DNA of 64,000 nucleotides from Rhizophagus clarus (taxonomy: Eukaryota; Glomeromycota; Glomeromycetes; Glomerales; Glomeraceae). The notes beneath the pieces are model-generated. The model worked only from the letters and a program-made list of their open reading frames with translations. It was not told the origin of the DNA and made no database searches. Location of the stretch: NCBI GenBank assembly GCA_015698045.1, contig BLAL01000006.1:930001-994000 (forward strand), written 5' to 3'. The stretch's first letter is position 1. Each line of letters opens with the position of its first letter. Position numbers and translations under genes: made by a program. This document shows positions 33,560-45,300 of this stretch, one piece after another.

Positions 33560-34610
33560 AAATTTTTTTCATGAAATTTTTAAGATTTCTATTTTGCACA
33601 AGTCCTCCTTGGATACTAGCGACCAGGGGTAAACTTTTTTGTTTGTTTCATGATTAATATCTTTATTTTTTTATGGTTTATAAAATTGATTCTTTAAACC
33701 ATTGTAGACATTTGTATATATTTAAATAAATTAAATGCCTTTCGCCAAGTTCTTTATTTATCTATATTCGTAATAAATAAAACTTTAAGATGGATTTCTT
33801 GCTTTTTTGTAGATTTCCAGACCGAATAGCATCAAATTTTTTTTTTTAATTCTGACACAGACCAGTGTCCCAAAAGTTGGCTTTTTATATAATCCAAAAT
33901 TTTGTTTTTTGGATATGTTGCAAGAATCACACCACAAAATTCTATTGATAGATTTTGTGCTCTAATTTTATGGCATGGTAAATTTGCAAATATAACAATT
34001 TTTTTTATCCAATACATTATTTTTTTTTTTTTTTGTTTTTCTTAGTAACGGTTTTCTTAGATAATGATTTTTTGGCTTGGACTTTGAAATCTTCAAAATT
34101 GCAAGTGGTAAATAGAGTTTTTGTTTTTTTTTTCACTTTCATTTTTAATTTGGAATGTCATTAACGTTTTTTTCTTTCTGTCAGGAAGGTTTGATTTGTT
34201 TGAACGGTCCATGGACTTCGAAACTGTAAGGAAAAAGTGTATTTTTAGATTTTATTTATTTATTTTTTAATTTTAGGGCGATACTAATATTCTTTTCTTT
34301 CTTTCTTTTTTTTTTACAAAGAGATTAGATTTCAGCTTAGATAGTATATAATGAACTTTGAAATTGTAAATAAAAAATGGAGATTCAAAGCTTTTTTACC
34401 TTTCTTTTAATTTTGAAATATTACTAATTCTTTTTCTTAAAGAATTGGACTTCAACTTGGATAATTTATGGATTTTTAAACTGTGAGTAAAAAACGGGTT
34501 GATTTTTTTTTATTTTCCTTTAATTTTGAAGCATTATTAACGCTCCTTTCTTTATTATTTTAAGGAGTAAGATTTCACCTTAGATGGTACCTAATTACAA
34601 GGTAAATGTA
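33560..34610 (+). other. Array of splice-bounded microexon-like units
   Basis: At least four consecutive units have a T-rich tract ending in AG, then 37-44 nt, then a GT donor: 34185-34225 (GTCAG ... GTAAGG), 34322-34365 (AAAG ... GTAAAT), 34443-34482 (AAAG ... GTGAGT) and 34565-34601 (TAAG ... GTAAAT). Starts are spaced 137, 121 and 122 bp apart. The short segments resemble each other (GGACTTCRAAMT / TTGGACTTCAACTTGGAT-like) and so do the introns (TTTAATTTTGAARYATTA). Weaker units precede them near 33560-33830 and 34066-34113. They look like tandem duplication of an exon plus its intron. No complete protein results; some frames read LDF-LD repeats. Confidence 0.5.
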
Positions 34611-35089
34611 CTTTTTGAAACTTTTTGTTTACATTTAGTATTTAGTACGTCTAAGTATTATTACTATGAAATTTAATCGCTGTTTTTTTTTTACATAAAA
34701 ACTGTGAATATGAAAAAAAACTGCAAAGGTTTTTATTTCATATCTTTTAATTTATCATTATGAGTTGATTAAGATACATTTTGAGTTGTTATGACCAAAC
34801 GATTACAGTAATGACTTCAGAAACTTTTATTATGTATATTTTTTTTACAATAGGCTTACTCTACATGTTAACATTTTATTTAAGGGAATAAAGGAATAAA
34901 GTGAAATTGCAATAAAGAAATCATAAAATAAAAAACAATTTGAAGAGTAATTGCATCCCAAAGTTAAATGAAGATCAAGGATGACATCAACGTTAATGGC
35001 AATCATATATAACATAAAGAGGATAATTGGTACATCACAAAATAAAGAACACAAAAATCAAAAATAATAATAAGCAAAATTGATCCTAA

Positions 35090-35150
35090 TTTTGATAGAA
35101 AAAATTTATTTATAATTCATTGGAATTTTTTTTTATAATTTTTTTTTCGA
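35090..35150. repeat. Direct repeat flanking the microexon array, right copy
   Basis: This is the partner of 33479-33545. The pair could mark the ends of a duplicated or inserted 1.6-kb unit. A (TA)n tract follows at about 35207-35222. Confidence 0.7.
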
Positions 35151-35442
35151 TTTTCTCTCAGTGATCAGTGACACACACACACATATATATTTTACTGAAG
35201 ACATATTATATATATATATATATTCTTTAACAGGATTTTTATAGTTAATTACACTGATTATGATCTAAGGCTTTTTTTATATTTTTAAAAATATTCATTA
35301 TACAGTACAGTTATTCTATCTCTGTTATTTTTTTTTAGATAGATCGAAAATTGGCAGCTCATTTTGCCAATACTAACCGAATAAGTAATTAATATGTTAC
35401 ATGTAATCACTACATAACATATATTATTATATTGATTTAAAT

Positions 35443-35472
35443 GCCCAGTGCGAAGCAATGAACGGCTGCTAG
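35443..35472 (+). mobile_element. Possible Helitron 3' end
   Basis: GCCCAGTGCGAAGCAATGAA and then CGGCTGCTAG|T. The TGC-GAA-GCA core could be the tip of a decayed hairpin, and CTAG before a T fits the Helitron end rule. No helicase is in the window. Confidence 0.35.
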
Positions 35473-35618
35473 TTTCAACTAAAAAAATTTCTTTAATTAC
35501 GATACAATTAATACAAGTACATAAAAAATATTAGATATTCGGTAAATAAGTAATATCTTGTAATGTTTTACGTGAATTTGCAAAGAGGGTTGATTTGTAA
35601 ACTCTAAAATATTAATTA

Positions 35619-38376
35619 TTAGTAAAAAATTTTAAAATACAATGGTTTAATGAATTTTATATTACCCAAAATCCTTTTTTGTAATTCAGAATCGGTCCTA
35701 ACTTTTGATTTATAACTATCAGTCTCTTCAAGTTCGCAACTATCTTCGTCTATTTCTTCATTAATATCCGATTCTAATTGAGTTTCTTCTAAGTTCAATC
35801 TTTGATTATATGATTTGGTCAATTCATCAATAGATTTATCCAAGTATTTATAGCAATGTTCACATTTTAAACCTAATACCTGAAACATTCTTCATGATAT
35901 GCATTTCGCATATCAAAACTTCGCCTTCTTCATTTATTGAAATTTTACAAATTTTTTATTCACAACTTTATTATAACTGGAGGTACAAGAGAATGGTATC
36001 CAAGAGGTAAGGCACAAAAAGGAAAACTTGTAGGGATTGATGTAAAATAATAATGAGGTTTTTTATTTCTTTTCCCTTCTATTTTTTTTCTACCTTACCA
36101 TTATTTTTCCAGATCTCATCGAAGAAATTCAATGGAAAAAGAGCAGTTCTTTTAATCATTTTGTCTAAATCTTTTTTTTTATATGGATGGTGTAAATGTT
36201 GTAGTAAATAAATTTTCATTCCGAAAAGTGTCAATAAATAGAGCATCACATCTAAGAGATTTACTCGACTTTTGTTATGGTATGTCTTCGTAAAAGACTA
36301 TGGAAGTTTTTGATAACATACTCATCAAACATATTCAGATTATTTTTCAAAGTTACGACAATAGGATGATTTATTGATTTCCAATAACATACATCAGATA
36401 AAAAGGCAAGGACATTGGAACCTTCTCATCATGCATCACGAACGAAACACTGTATCAACATATTCTTCAAATTTGTTATTTCGAAAAAGAACTGTATAAA
36501 TATCTAATGTTGCTGGAATAAGGTTATCAAGTAAATCGAAGAATGTTCTATATCCAGTAGCTTTTGTATTACCGAATCTGGCTATTATAATGTTTTTTAC
36601 ACACTTCTATCCTGAATTTGTCAAATACATTAGTAAATTAATCGCCATGGTTTGGGTTTAGCTGCAAGCTTTTTTGTTAGCATCAAATATCGTTAAATAT
36701 AGTTGATTAAAAAATGGCCAAAAGACAAGGAAGATAGATTCACGACTATTAAGTGAAACATGCAATGGACCAAGAAAAGAAATTAAGCGTGTAATGTTAT
36801 CTGATATTGACGTATTATTATCAGAATTTAAAACATTAACAATCGCTCTTCTAATAAATAATTGTCCAGGAAAATCTGCGGGAATAGGGATAACATACTG
36901 TTTTAAATAGGATTCTATTTCAGGTAATCTTTAAAAAATAATTGTTGTAAGTAATTAATAACAAAATAAATTACACAATTACATACTTAATAAAAGATTG
37001 AATTGCTTTAATATAATTATTTGTATTTTTTAATGATAGTTCTAGTAAATCAACAAGTTTTATTTGATAAATTTCCGACCATATCTTTTCCATAAATCTG
37101 CATCATATGAATGTATAATCAATGATTCCATTAACTCGTCTTTATAGTATTTACCCAAAGAAGTTTTATCGAATTATAACTTTTAGTCAAAGGAGTAAGA
37201 TGTGTAGTCCAAAGTGCCGTTTCGATAATAAGTGAATCCACGTCATTTGGATTATCTATAATAGGTAAATGATCATTATTATAGTAAGGAACTGCTAGTG
37301 CTTCACTAGTATTGAGCAATATGGTAGCCATATGTGATGTCTGATCTTTAGAAGTTACAGAAGGAATTCGCGTACTGTGTAAATTATGATAGTCATCAAT
37401 ACAACCTATTATAAGTTTATTGTGCTAAATAGATCGTATATTTTATTAGTATTTACAGTATTTAAATATTAAAAATAAAAAAGTAAAGTTCATTTCTTAC
37501 ATGTCTTCGAATATATGGTTGTACGCTAGATTGATTAACTGCAATAGTCTCAAGTTTGTTATACAATGTTTGGTAGATTGAGCAGATACGCATATTTGCT
37601 AAAGCATTTATGCAAGTTACTGATGCACCTGAATTAATTAAAAATAATCCAATTGCGGTTTTGGCACCACTGACTTGCTTATTGCACATTGCTGCAAATT
37701 GATAACATAGCATCATGACTTTTTGCTTTAATAATTGTTGCGTCTGTAAGTTTTTTCCTTTAAGGTTCATGGATTGGAAAATTATATTGAAAAATCCCTT
37801 AATCTGTGTATCATGACTTTCAATTAATTCTTTAAATTCAGTTCTCCCAAACTGGTAAATTTTTTTCATGAAAGTACTTGTATAGAATATTGGTAATTCG
37901 TCCAACTTTATCTGAGAAGAATTCTGAAAATTCATTTAATTCGAGTGATGCTATAGTGAATAAATAATATAATACTTATATTAATTTGAAATAAAAAAAG
38001 AAGAAAAATGCCTATTTCTTTTGCTTCCATGATCTGATTCAATTGAAATTCTAGATCTATTTGTTGCATGAGTTCAGTATATATTTCTTGTGATAAAGAA
38101 ATTTTTTTTGTTTGATCCTTCTGGATAATACGATAAATCTATTTTTTTTGATTTGGTTATTCCTTGATCATAAACAACAAAATTATTGTAATGAAGCTGA
38201 CATAATTGGTCATTAAGATTAAGATTAAACGTAAGTAGCTGAGCGGCAGAACTTCCCATTGCTTTAGCTAGTAAATTTTCAGTTAATCTTCTAAAGATTT
38301 CTAAGGTTTCTCCAGAATTTTGCCTGCCGCATACAACACATGTCCCATTATTTTGACACAATTTTCCTCTTATCAT
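35619..38376 (-). pseudogene. DUF6589-type protein, broken
   Basis: Minus-strand pieces follow the family order. A cysteine-rich N-terminus (CVVCGRQNSGETLEIFRRLT, 38376-38074) comes first. LLKQKVMMLCYQFAAMCNKQ with an NSGASV turn follows (37935-37462), then HMATILLNTSEALAVPYYN (37331-37131). Next is LKPWRLIY-like DNA with DLLDNLIPATLDIYTVLF, then DEYVIKNFHSLLRRHT near 36270, and a last exon with CEHCYKYLDKSIDELTK (35880-35650). The ENFHSLLRR-type motif is characteristic of DUF6589 proteins, abundant in Rhizophagus and basidiomycetes. Their function is not established and a transposon link is suspected. Several stops and shifts between 36000 and 37100 make this copy nonfunctional. Confidence 0.75.
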
Positions 38377-38440
38377 TGCTCTTAGACGAAGTCCAATCTA
38401 AAATAAGATCAGAGAAAACTATTTTAAGATCAGTATAATA

Positions 38441-38526
38441 TAGACAACGTGTAACCTTTTTACAAAATTTCAAGTATTACTCATAGACAACGTAAAACCT
38501 TTTTACAAAATTTCAAGTATCATTGT
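38441..38526. repeat. 43-bp tandem duplication
   Basis: TAGACAACGTGTAACCTTTT starts one copy at 38441, and TAGACAACGTAAAACCTTTT starts the next at 38484. Both end TTTCAAGTAT. Confidence 0.9.
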
Positions 38527-38879
38527 TATGCACTTTCGCGTGACTTTACTAATCCCCTTTTTTTATTCTTTTAAAGTCACATCTAATGTATTTTTGCCGA
38601 TCACTTTAATTGATTACGATTGATTACGTAATCAATTTAATTAATTTGATATCCAATAAAAAATGATTCTTAACTATGCTCCATTTAGCCAACCTTATTT
38701 ATTTGACATTTGAATTTAATCAATAAAAAAATAAATCACCTTTTTTTAATTAAATTCGCTAACGAAAACACTTTTTAACGACCGTAACTGACCATTACCA
38801 TCCCTAATCGTACCCCCGTGAATAACAAACATTAACGATAAACCATCTGATTCTACCGATACTAATTCAAAAACGGTGA

Positions 38880-39315
38880 CGATACCAATAAAGCCATACG
38901 ACCCCCAGAAAGAAGCAAAACATATTTATAACACGTTCATTATGACTACAAAATAATACGACCGTTTCACCAAAAAGCTTAATATGATAGAAGATTACCA
39001 AAAGAATTATCCAGTTACTCTCCTGTCATTGGAAAAGAAGAATTAAAACTGTTGAATAAAAATCAGCATCAAAATAGGAAATGTTTATATTATAAACGTT
39101 TAGAATAACATAATATGGCGGTTGTTGAATATGAAATTGATTACCCAACCGAGATGTTCTATCAAAAATATTAAGATGATGTACAACTGTATTATTATGA
39201 TTATTCTGAATCCTGTGAGGATAATAAATTGCCAGTACGTATTAACAAACGACCGATTGTTAGGAACCTGAAACTACAAGAAACACGTGCGGGTAAAGCA
39301 CGATACATAGAATAG
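38880..39315 (+). pseudogene. Decayed lineage-specific ORF
   Basis: A frame with gene-like composition contains KELSSYSPVIGKEELKLLN, VVEYEIDYPTEMFYQKY and NKLPVRINKRPIVRNLKLQ, ending at TAG 39313-39315. Stops lie before HNMAVV (after the peptide YKRLE) and after YQKY. The family is not recognised; the protein would be basic and Tyr-rich. The T-rich DNA after it (39316-39680) looks like a 3' untranslated region. Confidence 0.45.
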
Positions 39316-39639
39316 ATTTTTTTTTTGTTTTGGTGGACCGGATCAAATTATATTTTTACCCTGTTTCTTTTCTCCTAGTTTTAGTTCACTTTATATATAT
39401 TACTTAGTGTTATTTTGTTTTTCTTGTTTTTTTTTACCTGTTACAACTTAAAAATAATGTGAATCATTCTTCATCATATAGTATTTACATGAAGCAGCCT
39501 GAGAGAACAATACAACACGATTTGTTTTTATTTAGTTAGTTTTTTCTTCGCACCTCGTGTGCTTTATAGGTTGAGTATTACTCGACCTTTTTTACAGCGG
39601 AACGAGATGGTATTATATATTAGTTATAGTTGGTTACGA

Positions 39640-40168
39640 ACTACTGTAGTTTTTTTTTTTTTTTTTTTTTTTATAGCCAAGACTGCACTTTTATTTACGA
39701 AGATTGGGGACTAAAACCCACGAACTACTGTAGTTTAGAAACCTACAAATTTATGTATTAACTTGATTATTTGTACTAATGATCAAACCAAAATAAAATA
39801 AAAATAAAAAATAAGTTTGATATAGACTTGAAAATTATAGAATAAGTGTATTTTAGCCAGCTCTTCAGGTTTACTTAAGGGAAAAAAAGTGGATTTTGAA
39901 TACTGTTTTTGACTTTACATATGAAATGAAATTTGTCGATCAGTTCTGTAAATGGATGACGAAAATGAAAAAGTTTAAAAACGGTATTCAAAGTAAACTT
40001 GGTAATTCAAAAAGTCATATGTGGCAAATAGTTTTATTTGTAAAAAACGATTTTTTGAAATCATGTGATCGAACCGTCCCCCTTAACACACAAAATTAGT
40101 GATGATCTGATGATCTAATATAATGAGTCATTATTCTAACTGAAATTCCCACATATAAACTGTCATTT

Positions 40169-40199
<31 letters not shown>

Positions 40200-40200
40200 G
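39640..40200. repeat. Two long poly-T tracts
   Basis: T-runs of more than 20 at about 39649-39671 and more than 30 at about 40168-40199 suggest A-tails of minus-strand retro-insertions. No body can be assigned to either. Confidence 0.5.
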
Positions 40201-40269
40201 TATTCTGTTAACTTTTTTGACCTAACTACTGTACATGAAGCCCGACTTCGGTATGGACATTGGATAATA

Positions 40270-40410
40270 TCTTATGATTTAGGAGCAAGGGCATTAACCG
40301 ATTCATTCGGTTCCCACTCTAGGTATTATATTATGGACAAGTTGTGAGCGGGTGTGGCTGTAATTTAGGTGCAAGAATATTAACTGATTCATTCCAGATA
40401 TTACAGAGAA
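40270..40410. repeat. Diverged direct repeat
   Basis: GATTTAGGAGCAAGGGCATTAACCGATTCATTC near 40277 and AATTTAGGTGCAAGAATATTAACTGATTCATTC near 40365 (both given in part: TTTAGGWGCAAGRRYATTAA) are about 88 bp apart. Confidence 0.6.
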
Positions 40411-40981
40411 GTAGTGAATACACTTTGAAATAATGGCTTTCATCGTATTCAACAGAGCGTATATCGACACAGGCGTAGTTGTGTTCTTAATCAAGCAATA
40501 TTGGCTATAGGACAAATAAGATCATTACCATGGGCAGGCGGTACCTTGCCACGTGGGGCTCGTCATATAAAGAGTATCCGAGTCTCCATACAGAATAGGA
40601 GATACATGAATTTTACGAATTACACTCGTGGAAGTCGCCAACCTCGTATTCCATAAATTTCATCGTGAACTTCTTGCGTTAGATTTCCTAGTAGACAATA
40701 AAGAGTGCATCTCGGCAACAGTATTTTTTGTTCAAGCAAAAATATTTGTTTATGTAATTGTACTTCAAAAGGAACTAAAGCCAGAGTTCAAAGATTCCCA
40801 TGCTAAAAAGGAAACATCCCTTACTGCTTCGTTAATTGGATAATTGATAATCCCAGTTTTTTGATTCCATCTCATTAGGCGCAATGATTGAGAGAATGTT
40901 GACATAATCGGTTGGTAGTGGAAAAGTGAAATAATTTAGGATTTCATCGAAATTGAATATAAATACGTTGTTTCATTTATC

Positions 40982-41345
40982 ATGGGTAAAATTTATAGAA
41001 TAATGAAGGAAATTACCCTTACTTGCCTCCTCTTTAAAGACATTAATGCAAACTTAGAGAAATTTGAGATAAAAGTTCTTACCAGTGATATAGGTGTCAG
41101 ACTTCAAGATGAAATTATGCGACATCTCAAAGAAAAAGATAATACTGCATTTTCGAAAATTAAGCCCAGTAACTTGGAACTTTAGAAAGTCAATATTTCC
41201 AATGATAACAAAGAGAAATTCTCAAAACTCGTTCTAAAAAATGACGATAATGAAGGTATACAGAATATTTGGGGATGATTAATGATTATTGGGAAGAACA
41301 GCATTCTAATGAATTCACTCATGTTATCATCGATTCGCCATACTT
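40982..41345 (+). pseudogene. Crinkler (CRN)-type N-terminal domain, broken
   Basis: From ATG 40982 the frame reads ITLTCLLFKDINANLEKFEI, then LKEKDNTAFSKIKPSNLEL, and stops at TAG 41183-41185. That is exactly where CRN proteins carry the Trp of the L-x-L-W-K-V motif; the next residues KVNISNDN confirm it. After a shift, GMINDYWEEQHSNEFTHVII continues the domain. This ubiquitin-like header is widespread in Rhizophagus, where it precedes varied effector-like C-terminal domains. Coding similarity ends abruptly at a T-run (41346), which is the A-tail of the minus-strand element beyond. A TATA-like AATATAAATACG is 30 bp upstream. Confidence 0.7.
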
Positions 41346-43756
41346 TTTTTTTTAATTTAGTAACGCGTTTATTTATTAATTTATCAAGAAGTCTGAATTA
41401 CAATTCTAAATAAACACCTATAGAATAATATATTATTATTTTATACAACCAAATCCGAGCTATCCTAAAATTCTAAACTATTATATAATATCTTGGTCTT
41501 TCTACATTACTAAATTAACCATTTTATCAAATTTTTTTTTTCGTTTATCTTATTATCAAATCTTTTTATAGTTTTCTATTTTTCTAAAAAATTTCTTTAC
41601 GATCCTATATTTTTACCTCCATAAAGTGGTCGCCTAAGAAACACTGATGGTTTTGGAAAAAGAGTAAACAAGTCCAATACACTCTTCCACGTATTCATAC
41701 CGTTTTCTGCTTTACATCTATATTAGTAAAAATATTTTAAAATAACTAAACTAGAATTTCGGCCGTCTTTCGTCCTTCATGATGTGACTAAGTAGTACTT
41801 CAGTCTCGGTCGTTCAAGGCTTTAGCTCCGAATTTTGCCCTATATGTCGTGTCACTTCTTGTTTTCTTTCGTTTGTTGTTCTCGTCCGGGTCTTTATCTT
41901 CTACATTAATCTTCTCTAATCTTCCGCTACATGATTCGTTGACTCGTTCTAATTCTTCATTTAATACTTTAATCTCCTCGTCCGAAAGTCGATCTCTAAT
42001 TCTTGTTTGATGTCTATTTCATCTCGGTTACATTTCAATTGTTCTATAATCACGTAATCATCCGCATCATATACCGTGAACGTTGTATTGATGGATTTAG
42101 TTTCTAACCATTCTTGCCACGGTTTATCCAAAGCGAACAAAGGTGGAGTATTCAAAGCTTTAATGACATCCTCTCTACATTTAAAATGGCCTTCTATGTA
42201 TATTAACCCTTCATCATTATCATTTTCTATTAATAGCCGTGCCCTATCCAAATTATGATTTCTTTCTATGGCTTCTAAACAGGGTTTTTTTTTTTCCTGG
42301 TGGCGGTACGGTTTTAAAGATGGTAGGTTTGTAAAGAATCAATTCGGATGGATAATCGTTTTTGTCGTTAATTAAATCTTCTGTTTCAAATAATTGCTCT
42401 TCTACTTATCATATTCTTCAGTGATCTTTTCCCATTTAATTTCGTCGACTGAATTTAAATTGTTCTTTAATTCCATCCACTTCTTTAGAGTCCTTTATTA
42501 TCTCTATATCATCATTAACTTTTTGCGTTACTAACTCCACCGGCTTATTTAATTCTGACGTTACATCCACATCCTTATTATCTATTTCCATATTCTTTTC
42601 GATTTCTTTATTTTTACTGCGCGGTGGTAAAATGTTAATTTATCTTCTGTAATCTAATTCATTTTCGTTTCAATCGCTAATATACCGTCTTGAAAATTTT
42701 TTGAGGGAAAAGTCGCTTCTAAATAAGGTTTACCTCCTACTTCAATGATTCGAGCATGATATAGTCTATGTTTCTCTTGATACAAACGACATATTTCTAA
42801 ATTATCTTTTTCTTTAATTTGGTCCTCTACATTCCTATATAATTTGTACTTCATATATTCTTTAATGTCTTTCAATTTTAAACTTCCTATGTACCAGCAT
42901 GTTCGTATAATCCTGTCCTTATGACGCAAATTTAGCTCAATATGGGTCTTGTTCATGGCTTCGCCCATGTCTTGTGCCCATTTAACCGTAACTTTGGCAG
43001 TTTTATATTCCTTCTGACGTTTAATACTCATTTTACTTAAAGACCACATTTTCCTTTTTGCATCCGATGTCAATAATCTATAAATTTCTTCATCCGATAA
43101 ATTACGAGGTACAGTATATTGTAAATCGTATAATCACGTGATTCCTTTGTGTAAGTATCTTCATCTTGCCCCGAACTTAGATCAACGGGTACTGTGGTAA
43201 TTTCGTTAATTTTGGATTTCCCCTTGTTGATCCTCCTTCGTTGCACTAGATCTTCGTCTATCTTATCATCTTCTACTAGTGACTTGATCTTCTTTTCTAA
43301 ATTGAGTAAATTCCTCGTTTGTCCTCCTTTAAGTAATTTTTTCAATTTTCTCATTTTTCTGCAAAATGATTTGTTCCTTGGCCTTCAACTCGACTTCCTT
43401 TTTCTTCAGTTGTGGCTCCATGTCACGAGACTTATGCTGCGCCTCGCAAAGCCAGTTTCGAAGGCGGTCAGTATTTTTCGATTGAGCGATAAAGTCCTCG
43501 CGGTATTTTGTTGTAGCAGCCTTCTCTATTATTCTAAATAAAAGTTCTATATCACCTGTAAATAGTCCTGTAACTCTTGCTAGATTATCGAAATAGTCTT
43601 CCTCCCTTTGGCTTAGCCGCCCATATTTTTGGTATATTCGGTGAAAAAAACTATTTCCTTTACTTCAGGTGATATTTTAAAGTTAATATTTAAGCTTAAG
43701 TTTAGTTCTCTTTTCAGATACTCTCTAAACTCCTTTCCGGTCGAAAAAGACTCCAT
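41346..43756 (-). pseudogene. Retroelement-like ORF (gag/ORF1-like), degenerate
   Basis: On the minus strand, coding-like frames start at ATG 43756 (MESFSTGKEFREYLKRELNL) and reach a TAA after KNMGG. They continue as a coiled-coil-like, Lys/Glu-rich stretch (43600-43350), then a globular part (RIIRTCWYIGSLKLKDIKEY, 43073-42654) and a last part (PWQEWLETKSINTTFTVYD, 42251-41961). Frames shift several times. An A-run on this strand (41346-41355) ends the element exactly where the CRN fragment stops, as a retroposed copy would. No reverse transcriptase is visible. I read it as a non-LTR ORF1 or gag-like protein of unknown subfamily; a host gene with this decay is possible. Confidence 0.45.
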
Positions 43757-44220
43757 TTTTTGTGTTTAGTTATGTATTTTGTTGTTAAAAAAAAAGGTCT
43801 TTAGTTTCTGTAAAAATTTTGGTTAAGGGATCGACCAGAAAGAGTTTCCCCATCAATTCACCATACTTGGCTTTCCTAAGAAAACTTAATGCTCTAACTG
43901 CAAAGGATTTGGGATGAATGCATCCTAATGCATAGTTTATATTATACACATACAATATTAACATCCTATTTCTTATTCTGCACAACAGATGAAAACGGTT
44001 AATTATTTTGGTTAATTCTTTTATTTTTTTCTAATAATTCTATTATTTTACTATTTTTGTTTTCTAAAATATCCGAAGAAAATTATGATCGTAACATCGA
44101 AAATATAGGTACGGAGCTCTCTCTTCAAAAAAAATCTTTTAAACTTTTTTCGTTGTAGCATAACTAGCATTAATATTAACTGTTTATCAACAGATAAAAG
44201 TAACAGGTCACAAATGACGG

Positions 44221-44228
44221 TATAAAAA
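44221..44228 (+). promoter_or_regulatory. TATA box of the gene at 44298
   Basis: TATAAAAA lies 77 bp before the ATG at 44298. Confidence 0.5.
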
Positions 44229-44297
44229 CAGGAGTTGTTCAGAGCATAGAAAAGAGAAATTCCAGTGTTTTCATTTCAGAGTTGTTATATTTATAAG

Positions 44298-44642
44298 ATG
44301 ATCGTTGCAGAGATTATTTTTCTGGGTGATGAATTAAGGATCGATAAAAAATATCTTGGTATACAAGTTAGCATAGAGTGTAAGATTACAAATATAACTA
44401 GATCTTTGAGATCATCCACTCTATCGATTGCTCTTATTGACAACGAAAAAACTGAATTTTCGAATTGGAAGACACTTGAAAAGTGGCTACTAACCAAATA
44501 CAAGGAACGTACCAACATTGATATTAATATAGATCAAATTAAATTTAAAGATTCTGCTAGTAACATCAAGCTTGTACGAGATGGGGAAATTCTTGGATCA
44601 ATTCATTCACTAGTTAAAACTAATAATGAAAATATTGAGTAA
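44298..44642 (+). CDS. Small orphan protein
   Basis: This is an intact 114-residue gene. I start it at the first ATG (44298); longer frames need a GTG. A TATA box is correctly placed. The protein is soluble with alternating strands and helices: LGIQVSIECKITNITRSLRS, then FSNWKTLEKWLLTKYKERTN, ending in an acidic LVKTNNENIE. There is no signal peptide, cysteine cluster or membrane segment. It is not recognised as part of any family, and it is not the continuation of the CRN fragment upstream. Confidence 0.55.
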   Translation: MIVAEIIFLGDELRIDKKYLGIQVSIECKITNITRSLRSSTLSIALIDNEKTEFSNWKTLEKWLLTKYKERTNIDINIDQIKFKDSASNIKLVRDGEILGSIHSLVKTNNENIE

Positions 44643-44933
44643 TGCATTTTTTTTGTTATGTCATGTTTAATAAAGAACACGCACAATTGATCTTATATTC
44701 TCGGCATTATCATTGAGTGCGAATAAATTGCTTCCATCAAAAGATATTGTACAGGTATAACATAATTTTGCTTACAAACGGTGATACTAAGTTACTTCGT
44801 ACATACTATTTGCTTAATCTCATGTAATATTATGTATTATATATACATTGGCGTGATCACAAGAAAAATCTCACAATACATAGAACAAGAGAATGATTAA
44901 CGCTCTTCTTATTTATTTTTTTCTACATAAAAG

Positions 44934-45300
44934 GTATATCGGACGTGATGAACTTTTTATTTGCAAGAATTTGCAATCGCATGTTAAGTTTACATCATTA
45001 AAATCAGTGTACGGCAATAATCAAATATCTGAATTACGTAAGAAAGTCTATTGGTAAGTGGTAACAAATATAATCACATTAATGTACTAAAATTTGTTTT
45101 ATGTGAATACGTAATGTGAAACTACGAAATAAGGCAACTGTGACCTTTATGTCACGGTATCAATGTTGAACATTTTGTTTTTAGGCAATGATCAAGGACT
45201 TGAAAAAATCGATTTTATTCCGATTATTTTACTAATTATATGGACGGATCTAGGTTTTATTAGTGATACAATAAGAATGACTGGCAGTAATTTTTACAGG
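44934..45300 (+). other. Coding-like exons without a workable gene model
   Basis: 44934-45053 (after ACATAAAAG, before GTAAGTGG) reads GRDELFICKNLQSHVKFTSL without stops. 45185-45300 (after TTTTTAG, before GTAAAG) reads DQGLEKIDFIPIILLIIWTD. Both are bounded by good splice signals, but their phases do not match. They may belong to a decayed or differently spliced gene. Confidence 0.25.

Noticed and set aside
39896-40099. 67-codon frame
   Set aside because: No context; it lies between two poly-T tracts and resembles retroposed or UTR DNA.
42076-43541. Plus-strand frames at 42076-42258 and 43194-43541
   Set aside because: Antisense shadows of the retroelement-like ORF.
44934-45300. A two-exon gene
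   Set aside because: Splice signals are good but exon phases disagree, so no CDS is claimed.
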